A stretch of DNA of 64,000 bases from Rhodocyclaceae bacterium (GTDB lineage Bacteria; Pseudomonadota; Gammaproteobacteria; Burkholderiales; Rhodocyclaceae). Position 1 is the first letter of the stretch, and every line of letters begins with the position of its first letter. Both the position numbers and the translations under genes were made by a program. Under the pieces are notes generated by a model, which was not told the DNA's origin, searched no databases, and saw nothing but the letters and a program-made list of their open reading frames with translations. The stretch is taken from positions 419,572 to 483,571 of the forward strand of contig JACFMQ010000003.1 of assembly GCA_019455325.1 (NCBI GenBank). The letters run 5' to 3'. Below are positions 16,391-27,310 of the stretch, piece after piece.

Positions 16391-16425
16391 GCGACGATCG
16401 ACGCTGATCGGCGCACGATCGTCGC
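16391..16425. repeat. Inverted repeat after oxyR
   Basis: GCGACGATCG (16391-16400) and CGATCGTCGC (16416-16425) are perfect 10-bp arms with a 15-base centre, 14 bases after the oxyR stop. There is no close T-run, but TTTTTCTCTT occurs from 16447. It may act as an oxyR terminator. Confidence 0.5.
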
Positions 16426-16467
16426 TGTTGACGTGGCATTCACCTCTTTTTCTCTTGCAATGACGCG

Positions 16468-17460
16468 ATGGGGCAAGGCGAACTCGGGCTGACGGTGCGC
16501 TGGCACGCGGCGACGCGGCGGATCGCCGGCGTCGACGTCGCCAACCGCCGCCCGCAGGCGACCGGCCTGCTCGCCGGCCGGCCGCTGGCCGAGGCGGTGG
16601 CGCTGGCGCCGCGCCTGTTTACTCTATGCGGCGGCGCGCAGGGCGTCGCCGCGCGGCTGGCGGCAGCCGCCGCCGGCGGCCGGGCGCCGGCGGTCGAGGC
16701 AGCCGACCGGCTCGCCGTCGCCCGCGAGGCGGCCGGCGAGCACCTGTGGCGCCTGCTTCTCGACTGGCCGACGCTGTCCGGCCGGCCGTCGGCGAAGGAC
16801 GATTTCCTCGCCTGGCGCCGGCGTCTCGCCGCCGCCGCAACGCCGGCGGAGCACGCCGCGCTCGGCGGCGAACTGCGCGCGTTCGCCGCCGGCCTCGCGC
16901 CCCCCGATTTTCCCGAGACCGCGCCGGCCGAGCCGCTGCGCCTGCTGCCCTGGCGGCGCGCCGCCGACTGGGCAGCAGACGGCGTCGACGCCGCCTTCGC
17001 GCGCGCGCCGACCTTCGCCGGCGGCCCGGCCGAGACCGGCGCGCTGGCCCGCCGCGCCGACGAAGCGGCGGTGGCCGCCCTGCTCGCCGCCGGCCGGCGC
17101 ATCGCCGCCCGCGTCGCCGCGCGCATCGCCGATATCCACGCCCTCGCCGACGGCCTGGCGGCGCCCGAGCGGCTGACCGGCTGGCTGGATGCCGCGCCGG
17201 CCGGCGACGGCGCCGGGCTGGCCCGCGTCGAGACCGCGCGCGGCCTGCTGCTCCATCTGATCAAGGTCAAGGACGACCGGGTGGTCAGCTATGTTATCGT
17301 CGCGCCCACGGAGTGGAATTTCCACCCGCGGGGCGCGTTCGCCGGCGAGCTGATCGGCGGCGCGGCGGCGACGCGCGACGAGGCGGCGATGCAGGCGCGC
17401 CGGCTGGCGCTGGCGCTCGATCCCTGCGTCGGCTACGAGGTGGCGGTCGAAGATGCATGA
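16468..17460 (+). CDS. hupK: HupK-like hydrogenase maturation protein
   Basis: HupK proteins resemble a worn-down NiFe-hydrogenase large subunit and are thought to act as a scaffold or accessory factor in cofactor assembly. The 330-residue product has LFTLCGGAQGVAA in place of the first Ni-binding motif. It has YVIVAPTEWNFHPRGAF, a segment shared with hydrogenase large subunits, and ends with DPCVGYEV, a version of the last motif that keeps only one cysteine. The middle is Ala/Arg-rich and poorly conserved. Its end overlaps hypA by eight bases, so it opens the hyp operon. Confidence 0.82.
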   Translation: MGQGELGLTVRWHAATRRIAGVDVANRRPQATGLLAGRPLAEAVALAPRLFTLCGGAQGVAARLAAAAAGGRAPAVEAADRLAVAREAAGEHLWRLLLDWPTLSGRPSAKDDFLAWRRRLAAAATPAEHAALGGELRAFAAGLAPPDFPETAPAEPLRLLPWRRAADWAADGVDAAFARAPTFAGGPAETGALARRADEAAVAALLAAGRRIAARVAARIADIHALADGLAAPERLTGWLDAAPAGDGAGLARVETARGLLLHLIKVKDDRVVSYVIVAPTEWNFHPRGAFAGELIGGAAATRDEAAMQARRLALALDPCVGYEVAVEDA

Positions 17461-17794
17461 GATGTCGCTGGCCGCGGGCGTGATCCAGATCATCGAGGAC
17501 GCCGCCCGCGAGCAAGGTTTCCGCAAGGTGCGCACGGTGTTCCTGGAGATCGGCTGGCTGTCGTCGGTCGAGCCGGACGCCATGGCTTTCTGCTTCGACG
17601 CCGTGGCGCGCGATACCATCGCCGAGGGCGCGACGCTCGAGATCGTCGAGGTGCCCGGCCGCGGCGAATGCCTGTCCTGCGGCAAGACCGTGGACATCGG
17701 CGCGGTCTTCGACCCCTGCCCCGAATGCGGCGGCTATCCGGTGCACCCGACCGAGGGCACGGAAATGCGAGTCAGAGAACTCGAGGTCGACTAG
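17453..17794 (+). CDS. hypA: HypA, nickel-delivery metallochaperone
   Basis: HypA brings nickel to the hydrogenase large subunit, working with HypB. The 113-residue protein has the N-terminal MHEMSLA with the nickel ligand His2 and a zinc site made of CLSCG and CPECGG. Length and layout are normal. It overlaps hupK and is followed by hypB after 32 bases. Confidence 0.97.
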   Translation: MHEMSLAAGVIQIIEDAAREQGFRKVRTVFLEIGWLSSVEPDAMAFCFDAVARDTIAEGATLEIVEVPGRGECLSCGKTVDIGAVFDPCPECGGYPVHPTEGTEMRVRELEVD

Positions 17795-17826
17795 AACGGA
17801 ACGGCGGCACACTGGAGGAGCGAGAG

Positions 17827-18858
17827 ATGTGTACCAACTGCGGCTGCGCTGCCGGCGAAACGCGCATCGACGGCGAATCGGTCCACGAGCACGAACACTG
17901 GCACGTGCACGCCGACGGCACGGCACACGCGCATCCGCCGGCCCATCCCTACCGTCCGGCGGCGCCGCACGAGCACGCGCACCGCCACGCCGACGGCACC
18001 GTACACAGCCACGAACACGCGCACGACGGCGAGCACCGGCACGCGCACGGCGACCACGCGCACGCTGCCGACGGCAGCGTCGACTACGGCCGCGGTCCGG
18101 CCGGCGCGCACGCGCCGGGCCTGTCGCAGTCGCGCATGGTGCAGATCGAGCGCGACATCCTCTCCAAGAACGACGCCTACGCCGCGCAGAACCGCAGCCG
18201 CTTCGCCGAGCAGGGCATCTTCGCGCTGAACCTGGTGTCCAGCCCCGGCTCGGGCAAGACGACGCTGCTCTGCCGGACGATCGAAGCGCTCGCCGCGCAG
18301 CACGCGCTCTACGTCGTCGAGGGCGACCAGCAGACCAGCCACGACGCCGAGCGCATCCGCGCCGCCGGCGCGCCGGCGCTGCAGATCAACACCGGCAAGG
18401 GCTGCCACCTCGACGCGCAGATGGTCGGCCACGCCGTGCAGAAGCTGGCGCCGGCCGACGGCGCGCTGCTCTTCATCGAGAACGTCGGCAACCTCGTCTG
18501 CCCGGCCGCCTTCGACCTCGGCGAGGCGCACAAGGTGGCCATCCTCTCGGTCACCGAGGGCGAGGACAAGCCGCTCAAGTATCCGGACATGTTCCGCGCC
18601 GCCTCCCTCCTGCTGGTGAACAAGATCGACCTCCTGCCCTATGTGAACTTCAGGCTCGACGAGGCCATCGCCTACGCCCGCCGCGTCAACCCGCAGTTGC
18701 AGGTCATGCAGGTGTCGGCGACCACCGGCGAGGGCTTCGCCGACTGGCTGGCGTGGATCGAGGCCGGTCTCGCCGCGCAGGCGGCGAAGCGGCAGGAGAC
18801 GGTGGCCGCGCTGAAGCGGCGCATCGCCGAACTCGAAGCGCGGCTGGCGCCGCGCTGA
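17827..18858 (+). CDS. hypB: HypB, nickel-binding GTPase
   Basis: HypB drives nickel insertion by GTP hydrolysis. The 343-residue protein has the N-terminal [10 protein letters not shown] nickel motif, a histidine-rich stretch (residues 20-82, about 20 histidines) that can store nickel, then the GTPase domain with [21 protein letters not shown] and NKIDLLPY. The ATG at 17827 is fixed by the cysteine motif and a GGAGGAGCGAG leader. The C-terminus has a charged helix with [11 protein letters not shown], a mild extension. Confidence 0.97.
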   Translation: MCTNCGCAAGETRIDGESVHEHEHWHVHADGTAHAHPPAHPYRPAAPHEHAHRHADGTVHSHEHAHDGEHRHAHGDHAHAADGSVDYGRGPAGAHAPGLSQSRMVQIERDILSKNDAYAAQNRSRFAEQGIFALNLVSSPGSGKTTLLCRTIEALAAQHALYVVEGDQQTSHDAERIRAAGAPALQINTGKGCHLDAQMVGHAVQKLAPADGALLFIENVGNLVCPAAFDLGEAHKVAILSVTEGEDKPLKYPDMFRAASLLLVNKIDLLPYVNFRLDEAIAYARRVNPQLQVMQVSATTGEGFADWLAWIEAGLAAQAAKRQETVAALKRRIAELEARLAPR

Positions 18859-18877
18859 TTCCCGCCGCGCCCTCGCC

Positions 18878-21187
18878 ATGCCCGGCATCGTCTGCCAGCG
18901 CATCCGCGTCACCGGCGTCGTCCAGGGCGTCGGCTACCGGCCCTTCGTCTGGCGCCTGGCCCACGAGCTGCAGCTCGCCGGCTGGGTGCGCAACACCGGC
19001 AGCGGCGTCGAGATCGAGGCGCGCGGCCGGCCGCCGCAGGTGAACGCGCTGATCGAGCGCCTCGGCCGCGAGGCGCCGCCGCTGGCGCGCGTCGACGACG
19101 TGCGGGCGCAGCCCGCGGAGTGCCGGGGCGAACCCGAGCACGGCGACGGCTTCGTCATCCTCGACAGCGACGGCGGCCGGGCGACGACGACGATCGGCCA
19201 CGACACCGGGATCTGCACCGACTGCCTCGCCGAGATGCTCGACCCGAAGTCGCGGCGCTGGCGCTACGCCTTCACCCACTGCACGCACTGCGGTCCGCGC
19301 TACACGATCAGCCGCGGCATTCCCTACGACCGCGCGCGCACCGCGCTGGCGCCGTTCCCGCTGTGCCGCGACTGCCGCCACGAATACGGCCGGCCGACCG
19401 ACCGCCGCTTCCACGCCGAGGCCAACTGCTGTCCGAAATGCGGCCCGAAGCTGACGCTGCTCGACGAGAGCGGCGCCGAGATCGCCGGCGATCCGCTGGC
19501 GCAGACGCTGACGCTGCTGCAACAGGGCGGCATCGTCGCCGTCAAGGGCCTGGGCGGCTTCCACCTGGTCTGCGACGCGAGGAACGCCGAGGCCGTGGCC
19601 GCGCTGCGCGAGCGCAAGGCGCGCGAGGAAAAGCCGTTCGCGGTGATGGTCGCCAACCTCGCCTCGGCCTCGTCGCTGGTGCAGGTCGGCATCGGCGAGC
19701 CGCCGCTGCTCGAAACGGCCGAGCGGCCGATCGTGCTGATGAAGAAGCGGCACGCCACCGACGAACGCCTGCCCGGCGTCGCCCCCGGCCTGGCCTGGCT
19801 CGGGCTGATGCTGCCGTACGCGCCGCTGCACTACCTGCTCTTCCACGAAGCCGCCGGCCGGCCGGCCGGCACCGCCTGGCTGTCGCGGCCGCAGGAGCTG
19901 GTGCTGGTGGCGACCAGCGCCAACCCTGGCGGCGAGCCGCTGGTCACGGCCAACGACGAGGCGCTGCTGCGCCTTTCCGAGATCGCCGACGCCTATCTGA
20001 TCCACGACCGCGACGTCGTCGTCCGCTGCGACGACTCGGTGGTGCGCGCCGCGCCCGGCGGCTTCCAGTTCCTGCGCCGGGCGCGCGGCTACACGCCGCG
20101 CGCGATCAAGCTGCCCTACCCGGGGCCGGCGACGCTGGCGGTCGGCGGCTGGTACAAGAACACGGTCTGCGTCACGCGCGGCAACGAAGCCTTCGTCTCG
20201 CAGCACGTCGGCGACCTCGACAACGTGGCGACCTGCACCTTCCTCGAAGAGACCGTCGCCCACCTGCTCGCCGTGCTGCAGGTGAAGCCGGAGCGCGTCG
20301 CGCACGATCTGCACCCGGACTTCCACTCGACCCGCTTCGCCGCCGATTACGCGCGCGCGCGCGGCCTGCCGACGGTCGCCGTGCAGCACCACCACGCGCA
20401 CCTGGCGGCCCTGCTCGCCGAGCACGGCATCCGCGAACCGACGATCGGGCTGGCGCTGGACGGCGTCGGCCTGGGCAGCGACGGCGGCGCCTGGGGCGGC
20501 GAACTCTTGCGCGCCGAGCGCCGCGACTTCGCCCGCCTCGGCTCGCTCGCGCCGCTGCCGCTGCCCGGCGGCGACCGCGCGGCGCGCGAACCGTGGCGCA
20601 TGGCGGCAGCGGCGCTGCACCGCCTGGGGCGCGCCGACGAGATCGCGCGGCGCTTCGCCGATCAGCCGGCGGCGGCGATGCTCGGCGAGATGCTCGAGCG
20701 CGGCGTCAACTGCCCCGCGACCTCCAGCCTCGGCCGCTGGTTCGACGCCGCCGCCGGCCTCCTCGGCGTGCGCCGGACGATGGCCTTCGAGGGGCAGGCG
20801 GCGATGCTGCTGGAAGGGCTGGCCGAACGCTACGGCGAGATGCTGCCGCTCGACCACGGCTGGACGATCGCCGACGGCCGGCTGGACCTGACGCCGCTCT
20901 TGGCCGCGCTCGCCGACGAGAGCAACCCCGGCCGCGGCGCGGCGGTGTTCCACGCGACGCTGGCGGCGGCGCTCGCCGACTGGGTGCGCGGCTTCGCCGA
21001 CGGCGGCACGCGCGTGCTCGGCGCCGGCGGCTGCTTCCTCAACCAGGTGCTGCTGCGCGGGCTGCGCAGCCGGCTGGCGACGCACGGCCTGAAGCTGGTC
21101 GAGGCGCAGCGGCTGCCGCCGAACGACGGCGGCCTGTCGCTCGGCCAGGCGTGGGTGGCGATGAACACCGATATCGAAGGCGACTGA
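18878..21187 (+). CDS. hypF: HypF, carbamoyltransferase for cyanide ligand synthesis
   Basis: HypF uses carbamoyl phosphate and ATP to load a carbamoyl group onto HypE, the source of the cyanide ligands of the Fe centre. The 769-residue product has an acylphosphatase domain (GVVQGVGYRPFVWRLA, near the N-terminus), zinc-finger pairs (CTDC, CTHCG, CRDC, CCPKCG), a YrdC-like domain and a Kae1-like C-terminal domain with HHHAHLAALLAEH and GAGGCFLN. It is full length. Only 19 bases separate it from hypB. Confidence 0.97.
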   Translation: MPGIVCQRIRVTGVVQGVGYRPFVWRLAHELQLAGWVRNTGSGVEIEARGRPPQVNALIERLGREAPPLARVDDVRAQPAECRGEPEHGDGFVILDSDGGRATTTIGHDTGICTDCLAEMLDPKSRRWRYAFTHCTHCGPRYTISRGIPYDRARTALAPFPLCRDCRHEYGRPTDRRFHAEANCCPKCGPKLTLLDESGAEIAGDPLAQTLTLLQQGGIVAVKGLGGFHLVCDARNAEAVAALRERKAREEKPFAVMVANLASASSLVQVGIGEPPLLETAERPIVLMKKRHATDERLPGVAPGLAWLGLMLPYAPLHYLLFHEAAGRPAGTAWLSRPQELVLVATSANPGGEPLVTANDEALLRLSEIADAYLIHDRDVVVRCDDSVVRAAPGGFQFLRRARGYTPRAIKLPYPGPATLAVGGWYKNTVCVTRGNEAFVSQHVGDLDNVATCTFLEETVAHLLAVLQVKPERVAHDLHPDFHSTRFAADYARARGLPTVAVQHHHAHLAALLAEHGIREPTIGLALDGVGLGSDGGAWGGELLRAERRDFARLGSLAPLPLPGGDRAAREPWRMAAAALHRLGRADEIARRFADQPAAAMLGEMLERGVNCPATSSLGRWFDAAAGLLGVRRTMAFEGQAAMLLEGLAERYGEMLPLDHGWTIADGRLDLTPLLAALADESNPGRGAAVFHATLAAALADWVRGFADGGTRVLGAGGCFLNQVLLRGLRSRLATHGLKLVEAQRLPPNDGGLSLGQAWVAMNTDIEGD

Positions 21188-21190
21188 AGC

Positions 21191-21451
21191 ATGTGTCTCG
21201 CGCTCCCCTGCAAGGTCGTCGCCATCGACGGCGACACGGCGACGATCGACGTCTCCGGCATGAAGAAGGACGTCTCGCTGGCGCTGGTCGACGACGTCGC
21301 GGTCAGCGACTGGGTGATCGTGCACGTCGGCTACGCGCTGACCAAGCTCGACCCGGAGGAGGCGGAAAGGACGCTGGCGCTGTTCGCCGAAATAGGCAGA
21401 GAAGCGGGCGAACAGGCCATGCAGGAAACCGACGCGCGTGAAATACATTGA
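21191..21451 (+). CDS. hypC: HypC, maturation chaperone
   Basis: HypC carries the Fe(CN)2CO group with HypD and holds the hydrogenase precursor open. The 86-residue protein starts with the diagnostic MCLALPCKVV, with the essential Cys2. It lies three bases after hypF and overlaps hypD by 14 bases. Confidence 0.96.
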   Translation: MCLALPCKVVAIDGDTATIDVSGMKKDVSLALVDDVAVSDWVIVHVGYALTKLDPEEAERTLALFAEIGREAGEQAMQETDAREIH

Positions 21452-22565
21452 CGAGTTCCGCGACGGCGACCTGGCGGCCGGCCTCTCCGCCGCCATCCGG
21501 CAGGCCGCCGACCCCGGCCGCCGCTACCACTTCATGGAATTCTGCGGCGGCCACACGCACGCCATCTCGCGCTACGGCGTTTCCGACCTGCTGCCCGACG
21601 GCGTGCGCATGATCCACGGCCCGGGCTGCCCGGTCTGCGTGCTGCCGGTCGGTCGCGTCGACATGGCGATCCGCCTCGCGCTCGACTGCGGCGTCACGCT
21701 GTGCACCTACGGCGACACGCTGCGCGTGCCCGCCTCCGACGGCCTGTCGCTGATGAAGGCCAAGGCGCGCGGCGGCGACATCCGCATGGTCTATTCGAGC
21801 GCCGACGCGCTGAAGATCGCGCAGACGAACCCGGCGAAGCAGGTCGTCTTCTTCGCCATCGGCTTCGAGACGACGACGCCGCCGACCGCGGTGGCGATCA
21901 AGCAGGCGCAGGCGCTCGGCCTCGCGAACTTCTCGGTGCTCTGCTGCCACGTGCTGACGCCGTCGGCGATCAGCAACATCCTCGAATCGCCGGAGGTGCG
22001 GCAGTGGGGCACGGTGCCGCTCGACGGCTTCATCGGCCCGGCGCACGTGTCGACGATCATCGGCAGCCGGCCCTACGAGTTCTTCGCCGAGGAATACCGC
22101 AAGCCGGTGGTCATCGCCGGCTTCGAGCCGCTCGACGTGATGCAGGCCATCCTGATGCTGATCCGGCAGGTGAACGCGGGGCGCGCCGTGGTCGAGAACG
22201 AGTTCTCGCGCGCGGTCACGCGCGACGGCAACGTCAAGGCGCAGAACCTCGTCGCCGAGGTCTTCGAGCTGCGCCGGCAGTTCGAATGGCGCGGGCTGAA
22301 CGTCGTGCCCTACTCGGGCCTGCGCATCCGCAGGGAGTTCGCCGGATTCGACGCCGAGCGGCGCTTTCCGGTGGACTACGTGCCGGTCGCCGACAACCGC
22401 GCCTGCGAGTGCGGCGCCATCCTCAGGGGCGTCAGGAAGCCGCAGGACTGCAAATTGTTCGGCACGGTGTGCACGCCGGAGAACCCGGTCGGCTCGTGCA
22501 TGGTGTCGTCGGAGGGCGCCTGCGCGGCGCACTACACCTACGGGCGTTACAGGGATTTCCAATGA
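21438..22565 (+). CDS. hypD: HypD, Fe-S scaffold for the Fe(CN)2CO centre
   Basis: HypD holds the iron on which cyanide and CO ligands are mounted. The 375-residue product has the conserved FCGGHTHAISRYG, GPGCPVCVLP and C-terminal CECGAILRG segments, plus the cysteines for the [4Fe-4S] cluster. It begins with GTG inside the end of hypC and its stop overlaps the hypE start (ATGA). The start is supported by the standard MKYIDEFRD beginning. Confidence 0.96.
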   Translation: MKYIDEFRDGDLAAGLSAAIRQAADPGRRYHFMEFCGGHTHAISRYGVSDLLPDGVRMIHGPGCPVCVLPVGRVDMAIRLALDCGVTLCTYGDTLRVPASDGLSLMKAKARGGDIRMVYSSADALKIAQTNPAKQVVFFAIGFETTTPPTAVAIKQAQALGLANFSVLCCHVLTPSAISNILESPEVRQWGTVPLDGFIGPAHVSTIIGSRPYEFFAEEYRKPVVIAGFEPLDVMQAILMLIRQVNAGRAVVENEFSRAVTRDGNVKAQNLVAEVFELRRQFEWRGLNVVPYSGLRIRREFAGFDAERRFPVDYVPVADNRACECGAILRGVRKPQDCKLFGTVCTPENPVGSCMVSSEGACAAHYTYGRYRDFQ

Positions 22566-23614
22566 GTGAAGTGAAGCGCGGCTATGTCCGCCCGCTCGAC
22601 GTCAGGCACGGCCGCGTCGACCTCACGCACGGCGCCGGCGGCCGGGCCATGGCGCAGTTGATCGAGGAGCTGTTCGCCGCCGCCTTCGACAACGAGTTCC
22701 TGCGCCAGGGCAACGACGGCGCGCTGCTGCCCGTGCCGGACGGCGGGCGCCTGGTCATGGCCGCCGACGCACACGTCGTCTCGCCGCTGTTCTTCCCCGG
22801 CGGCGACATCGGCTGCCTCTCGGTGCACGGCACGATCAACGACGTCGCGGTGATGGGCGCGAAGCCGCTGTGGCTGTCCGCCTCGTTCATCCTTGAAGAA
22901 GGCTTCCCGCTCGCCGACCTCGCGCGCATCGTCGACTCGATGGCGGCCGCGGCGAAGGACGCCGGCGTGCCGATCGTCACCGGCGACACCAAGGTCGTCG
23001 AGCAGGGCAAGGGCGACGGCGTGTTCATCGCCACCACCGGCGTCGGCGTCGTGCCCGCGGGCGTCGATCTCGCCGGCGACCGGGCGCGGCCCGGCGACAA
23101 AATCCTCGTCTCCGGCACGCTCGGCGACCACGGCATGGCGATCATGGCCGAGCGCGAGTCGCTCGGCTTCTCGGCGCCGATCCGTTCGGACACGGCGGCG
23201 CTGCACGGGCTGGTCGAGGCGCTGCTGGCGAGCGGCGCCGAGGTGCGCGCGCTGCGCGACCCGACGCGCGGCGGCCTGGCGACGACGCTGAACGAGATCG
23301 CGCGCCAGTCGAAGGTCGGCATGATGCTCGAGGAGAAGGCGCTGCCGGTGAACCCGGAGGTCGCCGCGGCCTGCGAGTTCCTCGGGCTGGACCCGCTCTA
23401 CGTGGCGAACGAGGGCAAGCTGGCGGTGATCGTCGCGCCGGCGGACGCGGAGCGGGCGCTGGCCGCGCTGCGCGCGCATCCGCTGGGCGCGCGGGCGGCG
23501 CTGGTCGGCTCGGTGCACGCCGACCCGCAGCATTTCGTGCAGATGACCACCGCCTTCGGCGGCCGGCGCATCGTGGACTGGCTGACCGGGGAACAACTGC
23601 CCCGGATCTGCTAG
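22562..23614 (+). CDS. hypE: HypE, thiocarbamate dehydratase
   Basis: HypE receives the carbamoyl group on its last cysteine and dehydrates it to thiocyanate. The 350-residue protein has the AIR-synthase-type fold (LTHGAGGRAMAQLIEELF, then DPTRGGLATTLNEIA) and ends in PRIC with the required C-terminal cysteine. It is the last gene of the hypABFCDE run and overlaps hypD by four bases. Confidence 0.97.
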   Translation: MSEVKRGYVRPLDVRHGRVDLTHGAGGRAMAQLIEELFAAAFDNEFLRQGNDGALLPVPDGGRLVMAADAHVVSPLFFPGGDIGCLSVHGTINDVAVMGAKPLWLSASFILEEGFPLADLARIVDSMAAAAKDAGVPIVTGDTKVVEQGKGDGVFIATTGVGVVPAGVDLAGDRARPGDKILVSGTLGDHGMAIMAERESLGFSAPIRSDTAALHGLVEALLASGAEVRALRDPTRGGLATTLNEIARQSKVGMMLEEKALPVNPEVAAACEFLGLDPLYVANEGKLAVIVAPADAERALAALRAHPLGARAALVGSVHADPQHFVQMTTAFGGRRIVDWLTGEQLPRIC

Positions 23615-23811
23615 CGGTAATCCGAGATGAGCACGGAAGCGACGTCGTTCAGTTCGTCGAAGACCATGCGCCGCGCCTCGGCGTGGTCGTGCGCGTTGTC
23701 GACCGAGAAGCGGCGGCGCTCGCCGTCGGCGAAGCGGACGGCGGCGATGAAGCGGGGCTTGCGCGCGCGGCGCGCGGCGGCGGGGCGGCGTTTTCGTGAG
23801 GCGCTGGGCAT
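23611..23811 (-). CDS. Small basic protein of unknown function
   Basis: This 66-residue frame is convergent with hypE and overlaps its stop by four bases. The N-terminal third is Arg/Ala-rich; the rest, with VRFADGERRRFSVDNAHDH and VFDELNDVASVLISDY, has mixed composition like a folded domain. The ATG at 23811 is preceded by a GGAG-like stretch. I do not recognise the family. It could be a small DNA- or protein-binding factor, or a chance frame. Confidence 0.5.
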   Translation of the reverse strand: MPSASRKRRPAAARRARKPRFIAAVRFADGERRRFSVDNAHDHAEARRMVFDELNDVASVLISDYR

Positions 23812-24008
23812 CGTGGACTCCCTGGTTGCGCTGCCTTCCGTGAGGCGGCACAGGCATGCTAGCGCACGGGAACTCGTTGAAAAATCAGACGAAAGTTATA
23901 GATCTATGCACCTTGCGTGGCGATCCGGCGGCAAGCCCCGTGGCGACGGGCGGTGCGTCGTTGCGCCGCAACCGCAAAAACCCGGCCGGCATGCGATCGG
24001 GTGAGCGG

Positions 24009-25724
24009 ATGCGCATCCTGTTCCTGACCCACGCCTTCAACGGTCTGACGCAGCGGCTGTACTGCGCGCTGGCCGAACGCGGCCACGAAGTCTCGATCGA
24101 GTTCGACATCGCCGATTCGGTCGCCGAGGAGGCGGTGGCGCTGTTCCGGCCGGACCTGATCGTCGCCCCCTACCTGCGCCGGGCGATCCCCGAGTCGATC
24201 TGGAAGAAGTACGTCTGCCTGATCGTGCACCCCGGCATCGTCGGCGACCGCGGGCCGTCGGCGCTCGACTGGGCGATCCGGGAACGCTGGCCGGCGTGGG
24301 GCGTCACCGTGCTGCAGGCCGAGGCCGAGATGGACGCCGGGCCGATCTGGGCGGCGGAGACCTTCCCGATGCGCGCCGCCAGGAAGTCCAGCCTCTATCG
24401 CAACGAGGTCACCGAGGCGGCAGTGCGCGGCGTGCTGAAGGCGGTTGAGCGCTTCGCGGCCGGCGGCTTCGTGCCGACGCCGCTCGACTACGCCGACCCG
24501 GCGGTGCGCGGCCGGCTGCGGCCCCTGATGCAGCAGGCCGAGCGCGCCATCGACTGGACGCAGGACGCGACGGCGACGGTGCTGGCGAAGATCGACGCCG
24601 CCGACGGCTTTCCCGGCGTCGCCGATACACTCTTCGGCCACGCCTGCCATCTCTTCGACGCCTGCGCCGAGAGCGAGCTGAAGGGCACGCCCGGCGAGAT
24701 CGTCGCCCGCCGCGAGACGGCGATTCTCCGCGCCACCGTCGACGGCGCGGTGTGGATCGGCCACGTCAGGCGCGCCGACGGCGCGCACCCGTTCAAGCTG
24801 CCGGCGACGCTGGCCTTCGCCGAGGAGGCCGCCGGCCTGCCGGAGGCGCCGCTCGCCGGCTGGTGGGCGGTGGCGCGCGAAACCTGGCAGGACATCCGCT
24901 ACGAGGAGGCCGGGCACGTCGGCTTCCTGCACTTCGACTTCGCCAACGGCGCCATGGGCACGGACCAGTGCCGGCGCCTGCTCGACGCGTACCGCTGGGC
25001 GACGGCGCGGCCGACGAAGACGATCGTGCTGATGGGCGGCCGCGACTTCTGGTCGAACGGCATCCACCTCAACCTGATCGAGGCGGCGGAGAGCCCGGCC
25101 GACGAATCGTGGGCGAACATCAACGCCATCGACGATCTGGCGGAAGCGATCATCCGCACCGACTCGCACCTGACGGTGGCGGCGGTGCAGGGCAACGCCG
25201 GCGCCGGCGGCTGCTTCCTCGCGCGCGCCGCCGACTTCGTCTGGATGCGCGACGGCGCGCTGATGAACCCGCACTACAGGAACATGGGCAACCTGTACGG
25301 TTCGGAATACTGGACCTACCTGCTGCCGCCGCGCGTCGGCGCCGACGGCGCGGCCGCGCTGATGCAGAACCGCCTGCCGCTGACCGCGCCGGCGGGCGTC
25401 GCCTGCGGCTTCGTCGACGCCTGCCTGGCCGCCGATCCCGCCGCCTTCCGCGTCGACGTCGCGCGCCGCGCGGCCGAGCTGGCGAACGCGCCCGACCTCG
25501 GCGAACGGCTCGCCGCCAAGCGCGCGCGGCGCGCCGCCGACGAGGCGGCGAAGCCGCTCGCGCAGTACCGCGCGGAGGAGCTGGAGCACATGCGCCGCAA
25601 CTTCTACGGCTTCGACCCGAGCTACCACGTCGCCCGCTTCCACTTCGTGCACAAGTCGCCGCATTCGTGGACGCCGCGCCACCTGGCCAAGCACCGCGAC
25701 CTCGGCTGGGAGGTGCCGGCATGA
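24009..25724 (+). CDS. hypX: HypX/HoxX, CO ligand synthesis for hydrogenase under oxic conditions
   Basis: HypX makes the CO ligand of the NiFe centre from formyl-tetrahydrofolate, letting hydrogenase mature in the presence of oxygen. The 571-residue protein has an N-terminal formyltransferase-like domain (RILFLTHAFNGLTQRL, then VHPGIVGDRGPSALDW). The C-terminal domain is enoyl-CoA-hydratase-like (GRDFWSNGIHLNL, VQGNAGAGGCFLARAAD, MNPHYRNMG). The ATG at 24009 gives the typical start; the open frame reaches 150 bases further upstream but that part looks non-coding. It fits a facultative, microaerobic lifestyle. Confidence 0.93.
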   Translation: MRILFLTHAFNGLTQRLYCALAERGHEVSIEFDIADSVAEEAVALFRPDLIVAPYLRRAIPESIWKKYVCLIVHPGIVGDRGPSALDWAIRERWPAWGVTVLQAEAEMDAGPIWAAETFPMRAARKSSLYRNEVTEAAVRGVLKAVERFAAGGFVPTPLDYADPAVRGRLRPLMQQAERAIDWTQDATATVLAKIDAADGFPGVADTLFGHACHLFDACAESELKGTPGEIVARRETAILRATVDGAVWIGHVRRADGAHPFKLPATLAFAEEAAGLPEAPLAGWWAVARETWQDIRYEEAGHVGFLHFDFANGAMGTDQCRRLLDAYRWATARPTKTIVLMGGRDFWSNGIHLNLIEAAESPADESWANINAIDDLAEAIIRTDSHLTVAAVQGNAGAGGCFLARAADFVWMRDGALMNPHYRNMGNLYGSEYWTYLLPPRVGADGAAALMQNRLPLTAPAGVACGFVDACLAADPAAFRVDVARRAAELANAPDLGERLAAKRARRAADEAAKPLAQYRAEELEHMRRNFYGFDPSYHVARFHFVHKSPHSWTPRHLAKHRDLGWEVPA

Positions 25725-25737
25725 GAGGAACGAAACT

Positions 25738-25834
25738 TCCACCGCAGAGGCGCAGAGACGCAGAGATGGCGCAGAGAAAAACAGGGAAAGGATTTTCTCT
25801 GCGTTCCTCTGCGTCTCTGCGCCTCTGCGGTGGA
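25738..25834. repeat. Long palindromic element, copy 1 (hypX-hoxA)
   Basis: Arms at 25738-25780 and 25793-25834 are almost perfect reverse complements, about 42 bp long, around a 12-base loop (ACAGGGAAAGGA). Each arm is built from tandem CGCAGAG units. Copies 2 and 3 lie at 37504 and 42954. The right arm ends eight bases before the hoxA start codon. Confidence 0.9.
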
Positions 25835-25842
25835 CTTTGACC

Positions 25843-27306
<1,464 letters not shown>

Positions 27307-27310
27307 TGCG

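Noticed and set aside
16428-16456. TTGACG and TGGCAT...TTGC before hupK as sigma-70 or sigma-54 promoter
   Set aside because: The spacing between TGGCAT and TTGC is far too long for sigma-54, and no good -10 box follows TTGACG.
23840-23865. GGCACAGGCATGC before hypX as a sigma-54 promoter
   Set aside because: The GG-to-GC interval is one base short and the flanking bases do not match.
25741-25830. Tandem CGCAGAG units as a CRISPR or simple tandem array
   Set aside because: Units are contiguous without spacers and are mirrored in a second arm, so they form a hairpin, not an array.
25837-25842. TTG start for hoxA six bases upstream of the ATG
   Set aside because: It would lie only two bases from the hairpin arm and adds only two residues; the ATG gives the usual receiver-domain start.
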